Positions 33,096 through 41,494 of a stretch of DNA of 64,000 nucleotides are shown one piece after another. Position numbers and translations under genes: made by a program. The stretch's first letter is position 1; each line of letters starts with the position of its first letter. This stretch comes from JAVBTT01 sp031556035 (GTDB lineage Bacteria > Bacillota > Clostridia > Oscillospirales > UBA929): NCBI GenBank assembly GCA_031556035.1, contig JAVBTT010000030.1, forward strand, positions 62,001 through 126,000, written 5' to 3'. The notes under the pieces are model-generated. The model worked only from the letters and a program-made list of their open reading frames with translations, was not told where the DNA came from and ran no database searches.

Positions 33096-34127
33096 GTGGA
33101 TCCCCGCAAAAAGCTTATACTGAAGGCGATTGTGGACGAATACATCCAAAACGCCGAGCCGGTTGGCTCTAAAGCCCTGGCTGAGCGCTATAATATAGGC
33201 TTCTCTTCCGCCACCCTCAGAAGCGAGATGGCGTTTCTCGAGGAGCAGGGCTACCTTGAGCAGCCTCACACCTCGGCCGGCAGGGTGCCGACCTCTTTGG
33301 GCTACCGCCTATATGTCGACGACCTTATGCATCGCCACCGTATTACCCTGGAGGAAATGGAAACCATAAATAACGCGCTGCGCCTGAAGCTCCAGGAATA
33401 CGACAGGCTGATGGAGGAGACCGGCCGCTTCATCGCCCGCATGACACGCTATGCGGCCATTACAGCGCCGCCGCAGCCGGACGCGGTCAAGTTCCAGAAG
33501 TTTGAGCTCTTTCTGGCCGACCCGTCTTCTCTGGTAATTGTCGTTGTGCTGGAGGGCGGACAGGTGCGCAACAAGCTCGCGCGGCTGCAAAAGCCCGCCG
33601 ACCCCGCCGATATACGCAGGCTCGCCGACGCTCTCAACGCCTGCTTTGCCGGTCAGCCGTCCGTGACGGACACGCTTTGTGAGAAATGCGCCCTGCTGGC
33701 CGGTTCCGGCGCGGAATATCTGCCCCTGGCCGCGGAGTTCATGCAGGAGATAATCAAAAGCGCGTCCACGCGCGACTCCTACCTCTCGGGCGAGACCCAG
33801 CTTCTGAACCACCCCGAGTTCCGGGACGTGATGAAGGCCCGAAAGACGCTTGAATATCTGGCGGAGCAGCGGCAGAGCCTCATGAACATCCCCGCCCCGC
33901 CCTCGCCGGACAGCGTACGTATTACGATCGGGCCGGAAAACGTGGCGTCCGAGCTGCGCGACGCGAGCGTTATCATGGCGTCATTTCAGATGAGGGGCGG
34001 ACAGCAGGGTCTGATCGGGCTTGTTGGCCCGACAAGAATGGATTACAGCAGACTGGCCTCGCGCCTTACCTATATAGCCGCCCGGCTGGGCGCGCTTTTA
34101 CAGAATGATGAGGAGGAAACAAGCTGA
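33096..34127 (+). CDS. hrcA: heat-inducible transcription repressor HrcA
   Basis: A 343-residue repressor of the class I heat-shock regulon. The N-terminal winged helix (KLILKAIVDEYIQNAEPVGS, then SSATLRSEMAFLEEQGYLEQ) and PHTSAGRVPTSLGYR are HrcA signatures. The GAF-like domain with its insert covers residues 110-320, ending in VGPTRMDYSRLASRL. The start is GTG at 33096 with GGGGTGAT upstream. It overlaps grpE and represses the operon through CIRCE. Confidence 0.95.
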   Translation: MDPRKKLILKAIVDEYIQNAEPVGSKALAERYNIGFSSATLRSEMAFLEEQGYLEQPHTSAGRVPTSLGYRLYVDDLMHRHRITLEEMETINNALRLKLQEYDRLMEETGRFIARMTRYAAITAPPQPDAVKFQKFELFLADPSSLVIVVVLEGGQVRNKLARLQKPADPADIRRLADALNACFAGQPSVTDTLCEKCALLAGSGAEYLPLAAEFMQEIIKSASTRDSYLSGETQLLNHPEFRDVMKARKTLEYLAEQRQSLMNIPAPPSPDSVRITIGPENVASELRDASVIMASFQMRGGQQGLIGLVGPTRMDYSRLASRLTYIAARLGALLQNDEEETS

Positions 34128-34654
34128 TGAGCAAAAGACAGGATAAGGAAAAGTCTCTGGAGAACGCGTCCGAAATTCCTGTGCCCCCGGAGCGGTCGGA
34201 GGGGACAGTCCCGGAGGAGACGCCCGATCCGATCACGCTGGAGCTTATGGAGACAAAGGATCAGCTGCTGCGCATCGCCGCGGAGTACGACAATTTCAGG
34301 AAGCGCACCGCCCGCGAGCGCGAGGCCCTTTGCGGCGGCATCAGGGCTGACGCGGTCGCGCTGTTCCTGCCGATACTGGACAATCTCGACCGCGCCGCCG
34401 CCGCCCCGACCACAGACACGGCCTACGCGCAGGGAGTCGCGATGATAACGAAGCAGTTTGTCGACATCCTCGACAAGGCCGGTGTCAGCGAGATCGAGGC
34501 TCTCGGCAAGCAGTTCGACTCAAACCTGCACAACGCCGTTATGCACATCGAGCAGGAGGGGGCGGGCGAATCCGAGGTTGTGGAGGTCTTTCAGAAGGGT
34601 TATATTATGGGAGACAGGGTTATCAGGCACAGCGTGGTCAAGGTGGCGAATTAG
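34127..34654 (+). CDS. grpE: nucleotide exchange factor GrpE
   Basis: A 175-residue co-chaperone that releases ADP from DnaK. Residues 1-40 are acidic and disordered. A long helix follows (LRIAAEYDNFRKRTARERE) and then the beta wing (YIMGDRVIRHSVVKVAN at the C-terminus). The ATG overlaps the hrcA stop. A 244-base gap filled with repeats separates it from dnaK. Confidence 0.93.
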   Translation: MSKRQDKEKSLENASEIPVPPERSEGTVPEETPDPITLELMETKDQLLRIAAEYDNFRKRTAREREALCGGIRADAVALFLPILDNLDRAAAAPTTDTAYAQGVAMITKQFVDILDKAGVSEIEALGKQFDSNLHNAVMHIEQEGAGESEVVEVFQKGYIMGDRVIRHSVVKVAN

Positions 34655-34850
34655 AATAGCCGGAGCCGTGCGGGGCCGGAAATAAGCCGCGTCCTCACGC
34701 CTTCGCAGAGGCCGACGACTTCAGCGGTCTCCATGCTCCTTCCACCGTCTGCGGACGGTTCCCCTCCCTCTGAGAGGGAGGCAAAGAGCCCGTGTCCCCC
34801 TCCGTGAGGGGGATGCCGCCAACAGGCGGCAGGGGGAGTGCGTCTAAATA
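34655..34850 (+). repeat. hairpin repeats between grpE and dnaK
   Basis: The gap holds a degenerate family 1 edge (GCCGGAGCC near 34660) and several short inverted repeats. Examples are CCCTCCCTCT-GAGAGGGAGG near 34765, TCCCCCTCC-GTGAGGGGGA near 34795 and GCCGCC-AACA-GGCGGC near 34817. They resemble family 3 hairpins of other gaps. They could make dnaK expression differ from that of hrcA-grpE. Confidence 0.6.
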
Positions 34851-34898
34851 AATCCAACCCTTTTTAAATACAACATCTAACATTGGAGGAATAACATT

Positions 34899-36731
34899 AT
34901 GGCTAAAATAATCGGAATCGACCTTGGCACCACCAACAGCTGCGTGGCCGTCATGGAGGGCGGAGAGCCGGTCGTCATCGCAAACGCCGAGGGCGCCCGC
35001 ACCACTCCCAGCGTCCTCGCGTTCTCCAAGGACGGCGAGCGCATGGTGGGCCAGGTGGCGAAGCGCCAGGCGATCACCAACACCGACCGCACCGTCACCT
35101 CAATCAAGCGCGAGATGGGCACGGATCACACCGTCAAAATCGACGGCAGGAAGTTTACCCCCCAGGAGATTTCCGCGATGATCCTGCAAAAGCTGAAGGC
35201 GGACGCCGAGGGCTACCTGGGCGGAACGGTGACGCAGGCCGTCATCACCGTCCCGGCCTACTTCACCGACTCCCAGCGCCAGGCCACCAAGGACGCGGGC
35301 AGGATTGCCGGTCTTGAGGTGCTGCGCATAATAAACGAGCCCACCGCGGCGGCGCTGGCTTACGGCATGGACAAGGAGCACGAGCAGAAGATCATGGTAT
35401 ACGACCTGGGCGGCGGCACGTTTGACGTGTCCATCCTGGAGATCGGCGACGGGGTGCTTGAGGTGCTGGCCACCGCCGGCAATAACAGGCTTGGCGGCGA
35501 TGACTTCGACGACTGCGTGATGAAGTGGATGGCGGCGGAGTTTAAAAAGACGCAGGGCGTGGATCTCTCAAACGACAAGGTGGCGATGCAGCGCCTGAAG
35601 GAGGCCGCCGAGAAGGCGAAGATAGAGCTCTCCGGAGTGACGTCGACCTCCATCAACCTGCCCTATATCACGGCGGACGCCTCCGGGCCGAAGCACCTGG
35701 ACATGACCCTTTCCAGGGCCAAGTTCAACGAGCTGACCGGACATCTCGTCGAGCAGACCATGGGCCCCGTCAGGCAGGCCATGAAGGACTCCGGCCTCGA
35801 CCCGAAGGAGCTGGCCCGCGTGCTGCTGGTCGGCGGCTCGACCCGTATCCCCGCGGTTCAGGAGGCAGTGCAGCGCTTCACCGGCAAGGAGCCCTTCAAG
35901 GGAATCAACCCGGACGAGTGCGTCGCGATGGGCGCGGCGATTCAGGCCGGCGTACTGGGCGGCGACGTCAAGGACCTGCTGCTGCTGGACGTCACTCCGC
36001 TGTCCCTGGGTATCGAGACGATGGGCGGGGTGTTCACAAAGCTGATCGACCGCAACACGACAATCCCAACCAAGAAGAGCCAGGTGTTCTCCACCGCGGC
36101 GGACGGCCAGACCTCGGTCGAGGTGCATGTGCTTCAGGGCGAACGCGAGATGGCGTCCTACAATAAGACGCTGGGTCGCTTCCATCTGGACGGGATTCCG
36201 CCCGCCCCGCGCGGCGTGCCGCAGATTGAGGTCACGTTCGACATTGACGCAAACGGTATAGTCAACGTGGGCGCTAAGGATTTAGGCACCGGCAAGGAGC
36301 AGAAGATAACGATAACCTCCTCCACCAACATGGACAAGAAGGACATCGAGAAGGCGGTGCGCGAGGCCGAGCAGTACGCCGAGGAGGACAGGAAGCGCCG
36401 CGAGGAGGTCGATGTGCGCAACCACGCCGACCAGATGGTCTACCAGTCCAAAAAGGCGCTCGACGAGCTGGGCGACAAGGTGTCCGACAGCGAGAAGGAG
36501 CCGGTCAAAACGGCGATTGAGGCGCTGGAGGAAGCCCTGAAGGGCACGGACAGCGACGCGATAAAGACAAAGACCGACGAGCTTGCCCAGGCGTTTTACG
36601 CCATTTCCGAGAAGCTCTATCAGCAGACACCGCCGCAGGGCGAGCCGGGCGCTCCCGAGTCCGGGGCCGGCGGCTCGGCCGACAACGTGGTCGACGCGGA
36701 CTATGAGGTCGTGGACGAGGACAACAAATAA
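34899..36731 (+). CDS. dnaK: chaperone DnaK (Hsp70)
   Basis: A 610-residue Hsp70. The nucleotide-binding domain has IGIDLGTTNSC at the start, YDLGGGTFDVSIL, and VLLVGGSTRIPAV. The linker DVKDLLLLDVTPLSLGIE precedes the substrate-binding domain (residues about 365-480), and the helical lid ends in a short Gly/Ala-rich tail with NVVDADYEVVDEDN. The deletion in the N-terminal domain is typical of Gram-positive DnaK. TTGGAGGAA precedes the ATG. No dnaJ follows. Confidence 0.97.
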   Translation: MAKIIGIDLGTTNSCVAVMEGGEPVVIANAEGARTTPSVLAFSKDGERMVGQVAKRQAITNTDRTVTSIKREMGTDHTVKIDGRKFTPQEISAMILQKLKADAEGYLGGTVTQAVITVPAYFTDSQRQATKDAGRIAGLEVLRIINEPTAAALAYGMDKEHEQKIMVYDLGGGTFDVSILEIGDGVLEVLATAGNNRLGGDDFDDCVMKWMAAEFKKTQGVDLSNDKVAMQRLKEAAEKAKIELSGVTSTSINLPYITADASGPKHLDMTLSRAKFNELTGHLVEQTMGPVRQAMKDSGLDPKELARVLLVGGSTRIPAVQEAVQRFTGKEPFKGINPDECVAMGAAIQAGVLGGDVKDLLLLDVTPLSLGIETMGGVFTKLIDRNTTIPTKKSQVFSTAADGQTSVEVHVLQGEREMASYNKTLGRFHLDGIPPAPRGVPQIEVTFDIDANGIVNVGAKDLGTGKEQKITITSSTNMDKKDIEKAVREAEQYAEEDRKRREEVDVRNHADQMVYQSKKALDELGDKVSDSEKEPVKTAIEALEEALKGTDSDAIKTKTDELAQAFYAISEKLYQQTPPQGEPGAPESGAGGSADNVVDADYEVVDEDNK

Positions 36732-36807
36732 TACCGCCATCTGTTTGAAGAGAAGAATGAGCAGATTTAGTAATCGGCAAAAGCATGCCGCAGCAAGGTT
36801 TTGCCTA

Positions 36808-36852
36808 CAGTCTGACCCGTCCTCACCCGAGGGAGGGTCAGACTGCTTTTTT
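36808..36852 (+). terminator. terminator after dnaK
   Basis: CAGTCTGACCC pairs perfectly with GGGTCAGACTG around a 16-base loop and is followed by C and six T residues. It ends the hrcA operon. Confidence 0.88.
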
Positions 36853-36914
36853 ACGCCACTACACGCAGAAGAGCAACACTTGCCCGTTCAATACAGGAGA
36901 TGCGGAACCCGCCC

Positions 36915-37079
36915 GGCTCCGCTCTTCGGGTGATCAAGCTCCCGCCGGGCTGTCGCTCCGTACCCTCCTGTGCAGGCTGCGCCTGCTCCGGAGGGTATTG
37001 CGCTTTGTCTGGAAAAATCCGTCGTCGCGATTGGCAATCGCTCCTAGTATTTTTCCAGACCCGCCCGGCTCCGCTCTTC
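36915..37079 (-). repeat. family 1 repeat, copy B (right of dnaK, inverted)
   Basis: Read on the minus strand this unit differs from copy A at about seven positions over some 165 bases. In hairpin 1 it has TCTGGAAAAAT with TTTTTCCAGA, more perfect than in copy A. Hairpin 2 at 36961-36997 is identical to that of copy A. Boxes are at 36915-36927 and 37067-37079. The gap from 36732 to 37192 holds only the terminator and this repeat. Confidence 0.8.
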
Positions 37080-37192
37080 GTTTTACACTTCAGTCACTCG
37101 CGGTCACACTTCGGAATAGGATATACAGGAGCGGAATCGCCGTATTTCCCGAATATCCCGGAAATTTGACGGTTTTGCCCTCCGAAGTGTGG

Positions 37193-37849
37193 ATGGCGGT
37201 GATTTTTTTGCATATCTTTTTTCAGGCGCTTGAGGCCTTCCTGCTGGTGGCGGCCCTGTCGGTGGACGCGCTGGTCTCAGGCTTCGCGTACGGGGCCGAC
37301 AGGATAAAAATACCCTTGATGTCTGTGGGTATAATAAGCGCCGTTTGCAGCGGGATACTGGCGGCGGCGCTATTCCTCGGCAGAGCGATTGGAGGACTGT
37401 TGCCGGCGGGCCTGGCGTCCGGCATCTGCTTCGCGATACTGCTGCTGCTGGGGCTTGTCAAGCTTTTTGACAGCGGCGTCAAAGGCTTTATCCGAAAGCA
37501 CAACGGCCTGAACAAGAAAATCAGCTTTTCGGCCTTCAGCCTGGGCTTCATATTACATATCTACGCCGACCCGGAGGAGGCGGACAAAGACCGCTCAAAG
37601 ACGCTCTCGCCGGCGGAGGCGGCGTCCCTGGCCATCGCGCTGTCGTTCGACGGGCTCGCGGTCGGCTTCGGGGCGGGCATCGCCAGCGTGAATCCGTTCA
37701 TGGCCATAGGCTTTTCGCTAGTGACCACAGCGGCCTGCGTCCTGCTGGGCAGTCTCGCCGGCAACAGGCTCGCCAGAAGAACCTCGCTGGATCTGACCTG
37801 GCTGGGCGGGGCCATACTGATAGTATTGGCTGCGCTGAAGCTGTTTTGA
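37193..37849 (+). CDS. ytaF: sporulation membrane protein YtaF (MntP-like)
   Basis: A 218-residue protein with six membrane helices in two repeats of three, each beginning with a DA/DGL motif: LSVDALVSGFAYGAD (about residue 22) and LSFDGLAVGFGAGI (about residue 150). This is the YtaF/MntP family; the central charged loop (DPEEADKDRSKTLS) is typical of YtaF. YtaF is linked to sporulation in Bacillus, and its transport substrate is unknown. The start is uncertain: ATG 37193 or GTG 37187, with no clear ribosome site. Confidence 0.82.
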   Translation: MAVIFLHIFFQALEAFLLVAALSVDALVSGFAYGADRIKIPLMSVGIISAVCSGILAAALFLGRAIGGLLPAGLASGICFAILLLLGLVKLFDSGVKGFIRKHNGLNKKISFSAFSLGFILHIYADPEEADKDRSKTLSPAEAASLAIALSFDGLAVGFGAGIASVNPFMAIGFSLVTTAACVLLGSLAGNRLARRTSLDLTWLGGAILIVLAALKLF

Positions 37850-37854
37850 CCGGG

Positions 37855-37875
37855 CGGGCGGAATCCATTTCCGCC
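37855..37875 (+). terminator. possible terminator after ytaF
   Basis: GGGCGGAA pairs with TTCCGCCC around a 5-base loop just after the stop. The T-tract is poor, so function is uncertain. Confidence 0.45.
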
Positions 37876-37958
37876 CGGATTTCCCGCGCTTTTGGGGCGC
37901 ATATAGAATCCGCTCCTGCGCGGATCAACGCAAATTGGCCCCCTTTTTATGTTTCATC

Positions 37959-37987
37959 TTGTCATATTTGCCATATTGCTGTAGAAT
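37959..37987 (+). promoter_or_regulatory. sigma-A promoter of the SIR2-TPR gene
   Basis: TTGTCA (37959-37964) and TAGAAT (37982-37987) have a 17-base spacer. It lies 40 bases before the start codon, so the gene is probably transcribed alone. Confidence 0.7.
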
Positions 37988-38027
37988 GATGCCATTGTAA
38001 CGTATCAACACCGGGGGGTATTGAGCG

Positions 38028-39728
38028 ATGGCATACATACCAAGGACGCTGGAGGGGCTTGTGAACAGGTTTAAGTCGGCCTCGGACGGCGTGAGCGATG
38101 ACAGATACTGCTTTGTGCTGGGCGCGGGAGCCTCGCTGGAATCCGGGATAAGGACAGGCCAGCAGCTTGTCGACGAATGGGACGCGGAGCTTGTCGGCAG
38201 TCTGCCTCCAGGCCATTACGAGAAGTGGAGGGGGAAGCTCGGGATCACCCGGGACAACAGGCAGTCGTTCTACAGCGAATACTATTACAAGAACTTTGAG
38301 GACAATCCCCGCGCCGGGCGCAAGCGGCTGGAGGAGCTGATGAAGGACGCGCGGCCCAGCTGCGGCTACGTTATACTGTCCCACATCCTGACAAAGACGC
38401 GCCACAACATCGTGATAACCACAAACTTCGACCATCTGACAGAGGACGCCGTGAGCTACTACGAGCTGAAAATGCCAATGGTGCTTGGGCACGAGGCCCT
38501 CGCGCGCCACTATGAGGACAATCTGACGCTGCCCGTCGTCCTGAAGCTGCACCGCGACCTGCTGCTCGGCCCGGTAAGCGCGCCCGAGGACATAAAGGTG
38601 CTACCCGCCGAATGGGGGAAGACGCTCGACCGGGTCTTCCGCGCGTACCATCCGGTGTTTATAGGGTACGCGGGCAACGATCCGAGCCTGATGGACTTTC
38701 TGGAGAGCCGCGCGGAGATGTTCGGAAATATTTACAGGGTGCCTTACTGGCTGTTGTTCAAGGAATCCGAGCCGAAGGGCAGAGTGCGGGATTTTTTGGA
38801 CAAGGCCGACGGAGTGTGCATATCCCACAACGGCTTTGACGGCACCATGGTGCAGATCGGCGCGGCGCTGGGATACCGCGCCCCAAGCGAAAATGAGTTT
38901 ATGGCGGAGCCTTTAAAGCGGCACGCCGACCTGCTTAAAGCTCTGCACGACTGCGCCGAGGAGCAGGAGAGGCGCGACAGGGAGAGGATAGACGCGCAAA
39001 AGCCAGCCGAAGACAGCGCGTCCGAGGCGCTGGGGAGCATAATCGGGGACGGGGAGCCGGAGACGCCGGTGAGCCTGCTGAGGGATATCTGGTCGCAGCC
39101 GTATAAAAAGCAGGTCGAAATGCTGGGGCGGGCTGCCGAAAGGTTCCCGGACGACCCCTGGCTGATCGGGACGCGGGCACGTGTCGAACATTTGCACGGA
39201 GACGCGGAAAAGGCTGAAGAATACTTTAAACAGGCCATACAGATAGATGGGAATAACGCAAGAAACCTTGGCCATTACGCGATCTTTTTGGAGAACACGC
39301 TCAGCGACTACGATGATGCGGAAGCGTTCTACATACGCGCCGTTGAGGTTGACCCAGAGCACGCCAGCAATCTTGGCAACTATGCCAATTTTTTGACTAC
39401 CAAATGCAAGGATTACGATAGCGCAGAGGAATACTATGAGCGTTCTATAGAGGCGAATCCCAATCATTCCACACTTCTTAGCAACTACGCTTATTTTTTG
39501 GAAGCTATACGCAATAATTACGACCCAGCAAAAGAATACTACGAACGTGCGGTTGGGGCGGACTCCGGTGACGCCAATGTTCTCGGCAAGTATGCGATTT
39601 TCCTGGATAATAAACTTAAGGACTATGACAGCGCAAGGGAGATGTATGCGCGCGCGATAGAGGCCGACCCCGGCGGCATGCGTGCCCCCTTCTACGCCAG
39701 GCGCCTGGAAGAGATAAGCGGCGAGTAG
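38028..39728 (+). CDS. SIR2-domain protein with C-terminal TPR repeats, putative antiphage NADase
   Basis: A 566-residue protein. Residues 1-285 form a SIR2-like Rossmann domain: LGAGAS (31-36), TTNFDHL (131-137), LKLHRD with candidate catalytic His175, and IGYAGNDPSL (212-221). Residues 300-350 are a charged linker. Residues 395-566 are four full tetratricopeptide repeats of about 37 residues plus a partial fifth, with a recurring NLGNYANFL-type helix and ADP/VDP turns. SIR2 effectors in DSR, Thoeris and pAgo-linked systems degrade NAD+ to abort infection (established). That this gene does the same is inferred. It is a single-gene unit with its own promoter. Confidence 0.75.
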   Translation: MAYIPRTLEGLVNRFKSASDGVSDDRYCFVLGAGASLESGIRTGQQLVDEWDAELVGSLPPGHYEKWRGKLGITRDNRQSFYSEYYYKNFEDNPRAGRKRLEELMKDARPSCGYVILSHILTKTRHNIVITTNFDHLTEDAVSYYELKMPMVLGHEALARHYEDNLTLPVVLKLHRDLLLGPVSAPEDIKVLPAEWGKTLDRVFRAYHPVFIGYAGNDPSLMDFLESRAEMFGNIYRVPYWLLFKESEPKGRVRDFLDKADGVCISHNGFDGTMVQIGAALGYRAPSENEFMAEPLKRHADLLKALHDCAEEQERRDRERIDAQKPAEDSASEALGSIIGDGEPETPVSLLRDIWSQPYKKQVEMLGRAAERFPDDPWLIGTRARVEHLHGDAEKAEEYFKQAIQIDGNNARNLGHYAIFLENTLSDYDDAEAFYIRAVEVDPEHASNLGNYANFLTTKCKDYDSAEEYYERSIEANPNHSTLLSNYAYFLEAIRNNYDPAKEYYERAVGADSGDANVLGKYAIFLDNKLKDYDSAREMYARAIEADPGGMRAPFYARRLEEISGE

Positions 39729-39831
39729 CGCCGCCTCCGAATGTGCGGATTGACTAAAACGCCCCCGAGGTGTTACATTTATAAGTAATGACGCATATAA
39801 TACAATAGAGAGCGACAATATAAGACTGTCA

Positions 39832-39907
39832 GGCGGGCTTTCAGAGGCCCGCCGGGCCTTTTGGCAGCGGGAAAGCCCCGCGGGAGATATGATCCCGCGG
39901 GGCTTTT
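39832..39907 (+). terminator. two tandem terminators
   Basis: GGCGGGC/GCCCGCC (39832-39853) is followed by a second hairpin whose arms AAAGCCCCGCGGGA and TCCCGCGGGGCTTT are perfect over 14 bp (39872-39906). They lie between the SIR2-TPR and CDF genes. Confidence 0.75.
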
Positions 39908-39910
39908 GTA

Positions 39911-40050
39911 TAAGAAGAGCGTAGCCGGGAGGGTCTGAAAATAAGCCAGGAGAAACGGACGGGGGCGGCAGACGTCTTCCGCCCCCGTGTGCCCGACGAC
40001 GCTTATTTTCAGACGAAGCGCAGTGCCCGCCGAAGTGGGGGGCGTCCCCT
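39911..40050 (+). repeat. divergent family 1 repeat upstream of the CDF gene
   Basis: The left box is GAAGAGCGTAGCC-GGGAGGGTC (39914 on). It is followed by a long hairpin whose arms TGAAAATAAGC and GCTTATTTTCA enclose GGGGGCGG/CCGCCCCC. The box AGCGCAGTGCCC follows. The order of boxes is that of family 1, but the hairpin sequence is unrelated to that of copies A and B. Together with the terminators it fills the 355-base gap. Confidence 0.7.
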
Positions 40051-40083
40051 GCCCATCAACTCATTGCGAAAGGACCGATGCTC

Positions 40084-40953
40084 ATGGAACAGAACACACG
40101 CTACAGGGAGCTCAAAAAGACCTCCCTTGTCACAATCGCGGCAAACACGCTGCTGGCGGCGGCAAAGGCCGCTGTCGGCGCGATGAGCGGCAGCGTCGCT
40201 GTGTTGTCGGACGCGGCGCACACGTTTTCGGACATCTTCACCACCCTGATGGTCCTTGTGGGCCTGAAGGTCTCCGGCAGGGAGGCCGACGACGGGCACC
40301 CATACGGCCACCAGAGAATAGAGTCCATAATATCCTTCTGCCTCGCGATTGCGCTCGCGCTGACGGCGCTGTACCTGGGCTTTGAGGGAGTCGCGAGGCT
40401 GATCTCCCGCGAGGTCGCCCGGCCGTCGTGGCTGGCGCTGGGAGTGACGGTGATTTCTATCGCGTCAAAGGAGTGGATGTTCTGGTACACAAGGGCAAGG
40501 GCGATAAAATACGACTCCGGCTCCATGATGGCGGACGCGTGGCACCACCGCACAGACTCGATAAGCTCGGTCGCCGTGCTGATAGGCGTCGCGGGGACAT
40601 TCCTCGGGCTGTGGTACCTCGATTCGGCGGTGACGATCGTTGTGTGCCTGATAATCCTCAAGGCCGCCTTCGACATCGGAAAAACCGCCGGGGGGCAGCT
40701 CACCGACCGCTCGGCCGACGGCGAAGTGTGCCGCGATATCGAGCGCACCGCACTTGAGGTCGAGGGGGTGGAGGGCGTTGACCTTCTGAGAACAAGGCTG
40801 AGCAACAACATAATTTTTGTGGAGCTCGAGGTGTCGGTGGACTCCGGCCTGTCCGTCGCCCAGGGTCACGACATAGCCGAGAGGGTGCACGATACGATAG
40901 AGGCGCGGTGCGGCAACGTCGGGCACTGCGCGGTGCACGTGAACCCGAGGTGA
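40084..40953 (+). CDS. cation diffusion facilitator transporter
   Basis: A 289-residue CDF exporter of divalent metals such as zinc, manganese or iron. Six membrane helices are predicted. Helix 2 has LSDAAHTFSD and helix 5 has DAWHHRTDSISSV, giving the usual metal site residues. GHPYGHQRIESI lies in the loop after helix 2/3. The cytoplasmic C-terminal domain runs from residue 205 with histidines at the end (GHCAVHVNPR). ATG 40084 has GAAAGGA at a good distance; ATG 40078 is also possible. Confidence 0.88.
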   Translation: MEQNTRYRELKKTSLVTIAANTLLAAAKAAVGAMSGSVAVLSDAAHTFSDIFTTLMVLVGLKVSGREADDGHPYGHQRIESIISFCLAIALALTALYLGFEGVARLISREVARPSWLALGVTVISIASKEWMFWYTRARAIKYDSGSMMADAWHHRTDSISSVAVLIGVAGTFLGLWYLDSAVTIVVCLIILKAAFDIGKTAGGQLTDRSADGEVCRDIERTALEVEGVEGVDLLRTRLSNNIIFVELEVSVDSGLSVAQGHDIAERVHDTIEARCGNVGHCAVHVNPR

Positions 40954-40993
40954 GGGGATTGTATTGCCATATTTTCGCCTTAATTATTTTTTA

Positions 40994-41022
40994 TTGACAT
41001 TTTAAGACCTCCATGTTAAACT
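40994..41022 (+). promoter_or_regulatory. sigma-A promoter of rplU-rpmA
   Basis: TTGACA (40994-40999) and TAAACT (41017-41022) have a 17-base spacer. Confidence 0.75.
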
Positions 41023-41029
41023 ATATGAG

Positions 41030-41120
41030 CCGCGTCGAACGGGCTTTGTTAAGCGCGCCTATGACGGATTTTTAAAATCCGCGTTGTGCGCCGCCCGCCA
41101 GAGCGAGACTGAGATACAGA
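41030..41120 (+). promoter_or_regulatory. putative ribosomal protein L21 leader
   Basis: About 100 transcribed bases precede rplU. They include a hairpin near 41062-41083 (CGGATTTT and AAAATCCG) and GC-rich pairings GCGCGCC/GGCGC-type. L21 leaders that bind ribosomal protein are known in Firmicutes. Assignment here is by position only. Confidence 0.4.
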
Positions 41121-41128
41121 GGGATTCC

Positions 41129-41446
41129 ATGACCGCTATCATTGAAACCGGAGGCAAGCAGTACCGCGTCTCCGAGGGAGACGTCATCTACATCGAGAAG
41201 CTCGGGCTTGAGGAAGGCGCGACCGCCGAATTCGACGCAGTGCTCGCGGTGTACGACGGGGACAAGGTCAAGCTCGGCAACCCCACGGTCGCGGGCGTCA
41301 AGGTCACCGGCAACGTCGTCAAGAACGGCAAAAACAAGAAGATCATCGTATTTAAGATGAAGTCCAAGAAGACCTACCGCAAAAAGACCGGCCACAGGCA
41401 GGCATATACCAAGGTTAAGATTGAGAAGATTATAATCCCTGCGTAA
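41129..41446 (+). CDS. rplU: ribosomal protein L21
   Basis: A 105-residue large-subunit protein. MTAIIETGGKQYRV is the typical start, and KKTYRKKTGHRQAYTKVKIEKI is the conserved basic C-terminus that contacts 23S rRNA. AGAGGGA precedes the ATG at 41129. It is followed by rpmA without the usual prp protease gene in between. Confidence 0.95.
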   Translation: MTAIIETGGKQYRVSEGDVIYIEKLGLEEGATAEFDAVLAVYDGDKVKLGNPTVAGVKVTGNVVKNGKNKKIIVFKMKSKKTYRKKTGHRQAYTKVKIEKIIIPA

Positions 41447-41494
41447 TTAACACAACATATTACCGGCCGTATTCCGGCGGATTGGAGATACAGC

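Noticed and set aside
32770..37169. Open frames running through family 1 repeats with shared peptide phrases (KLPPGCRS, TRPAPLF)
   Set aside because: The shared peptides follow from shared DNA boxes; there is no consistent start, and the frames run into unrelated sequence.
37855..38027. A small gene between ytaF and the SIR2-TPR gene
   Set aside because: Only a hairpin and the SIR2-TPR promoter are seen; no open frame with a ribosome site.
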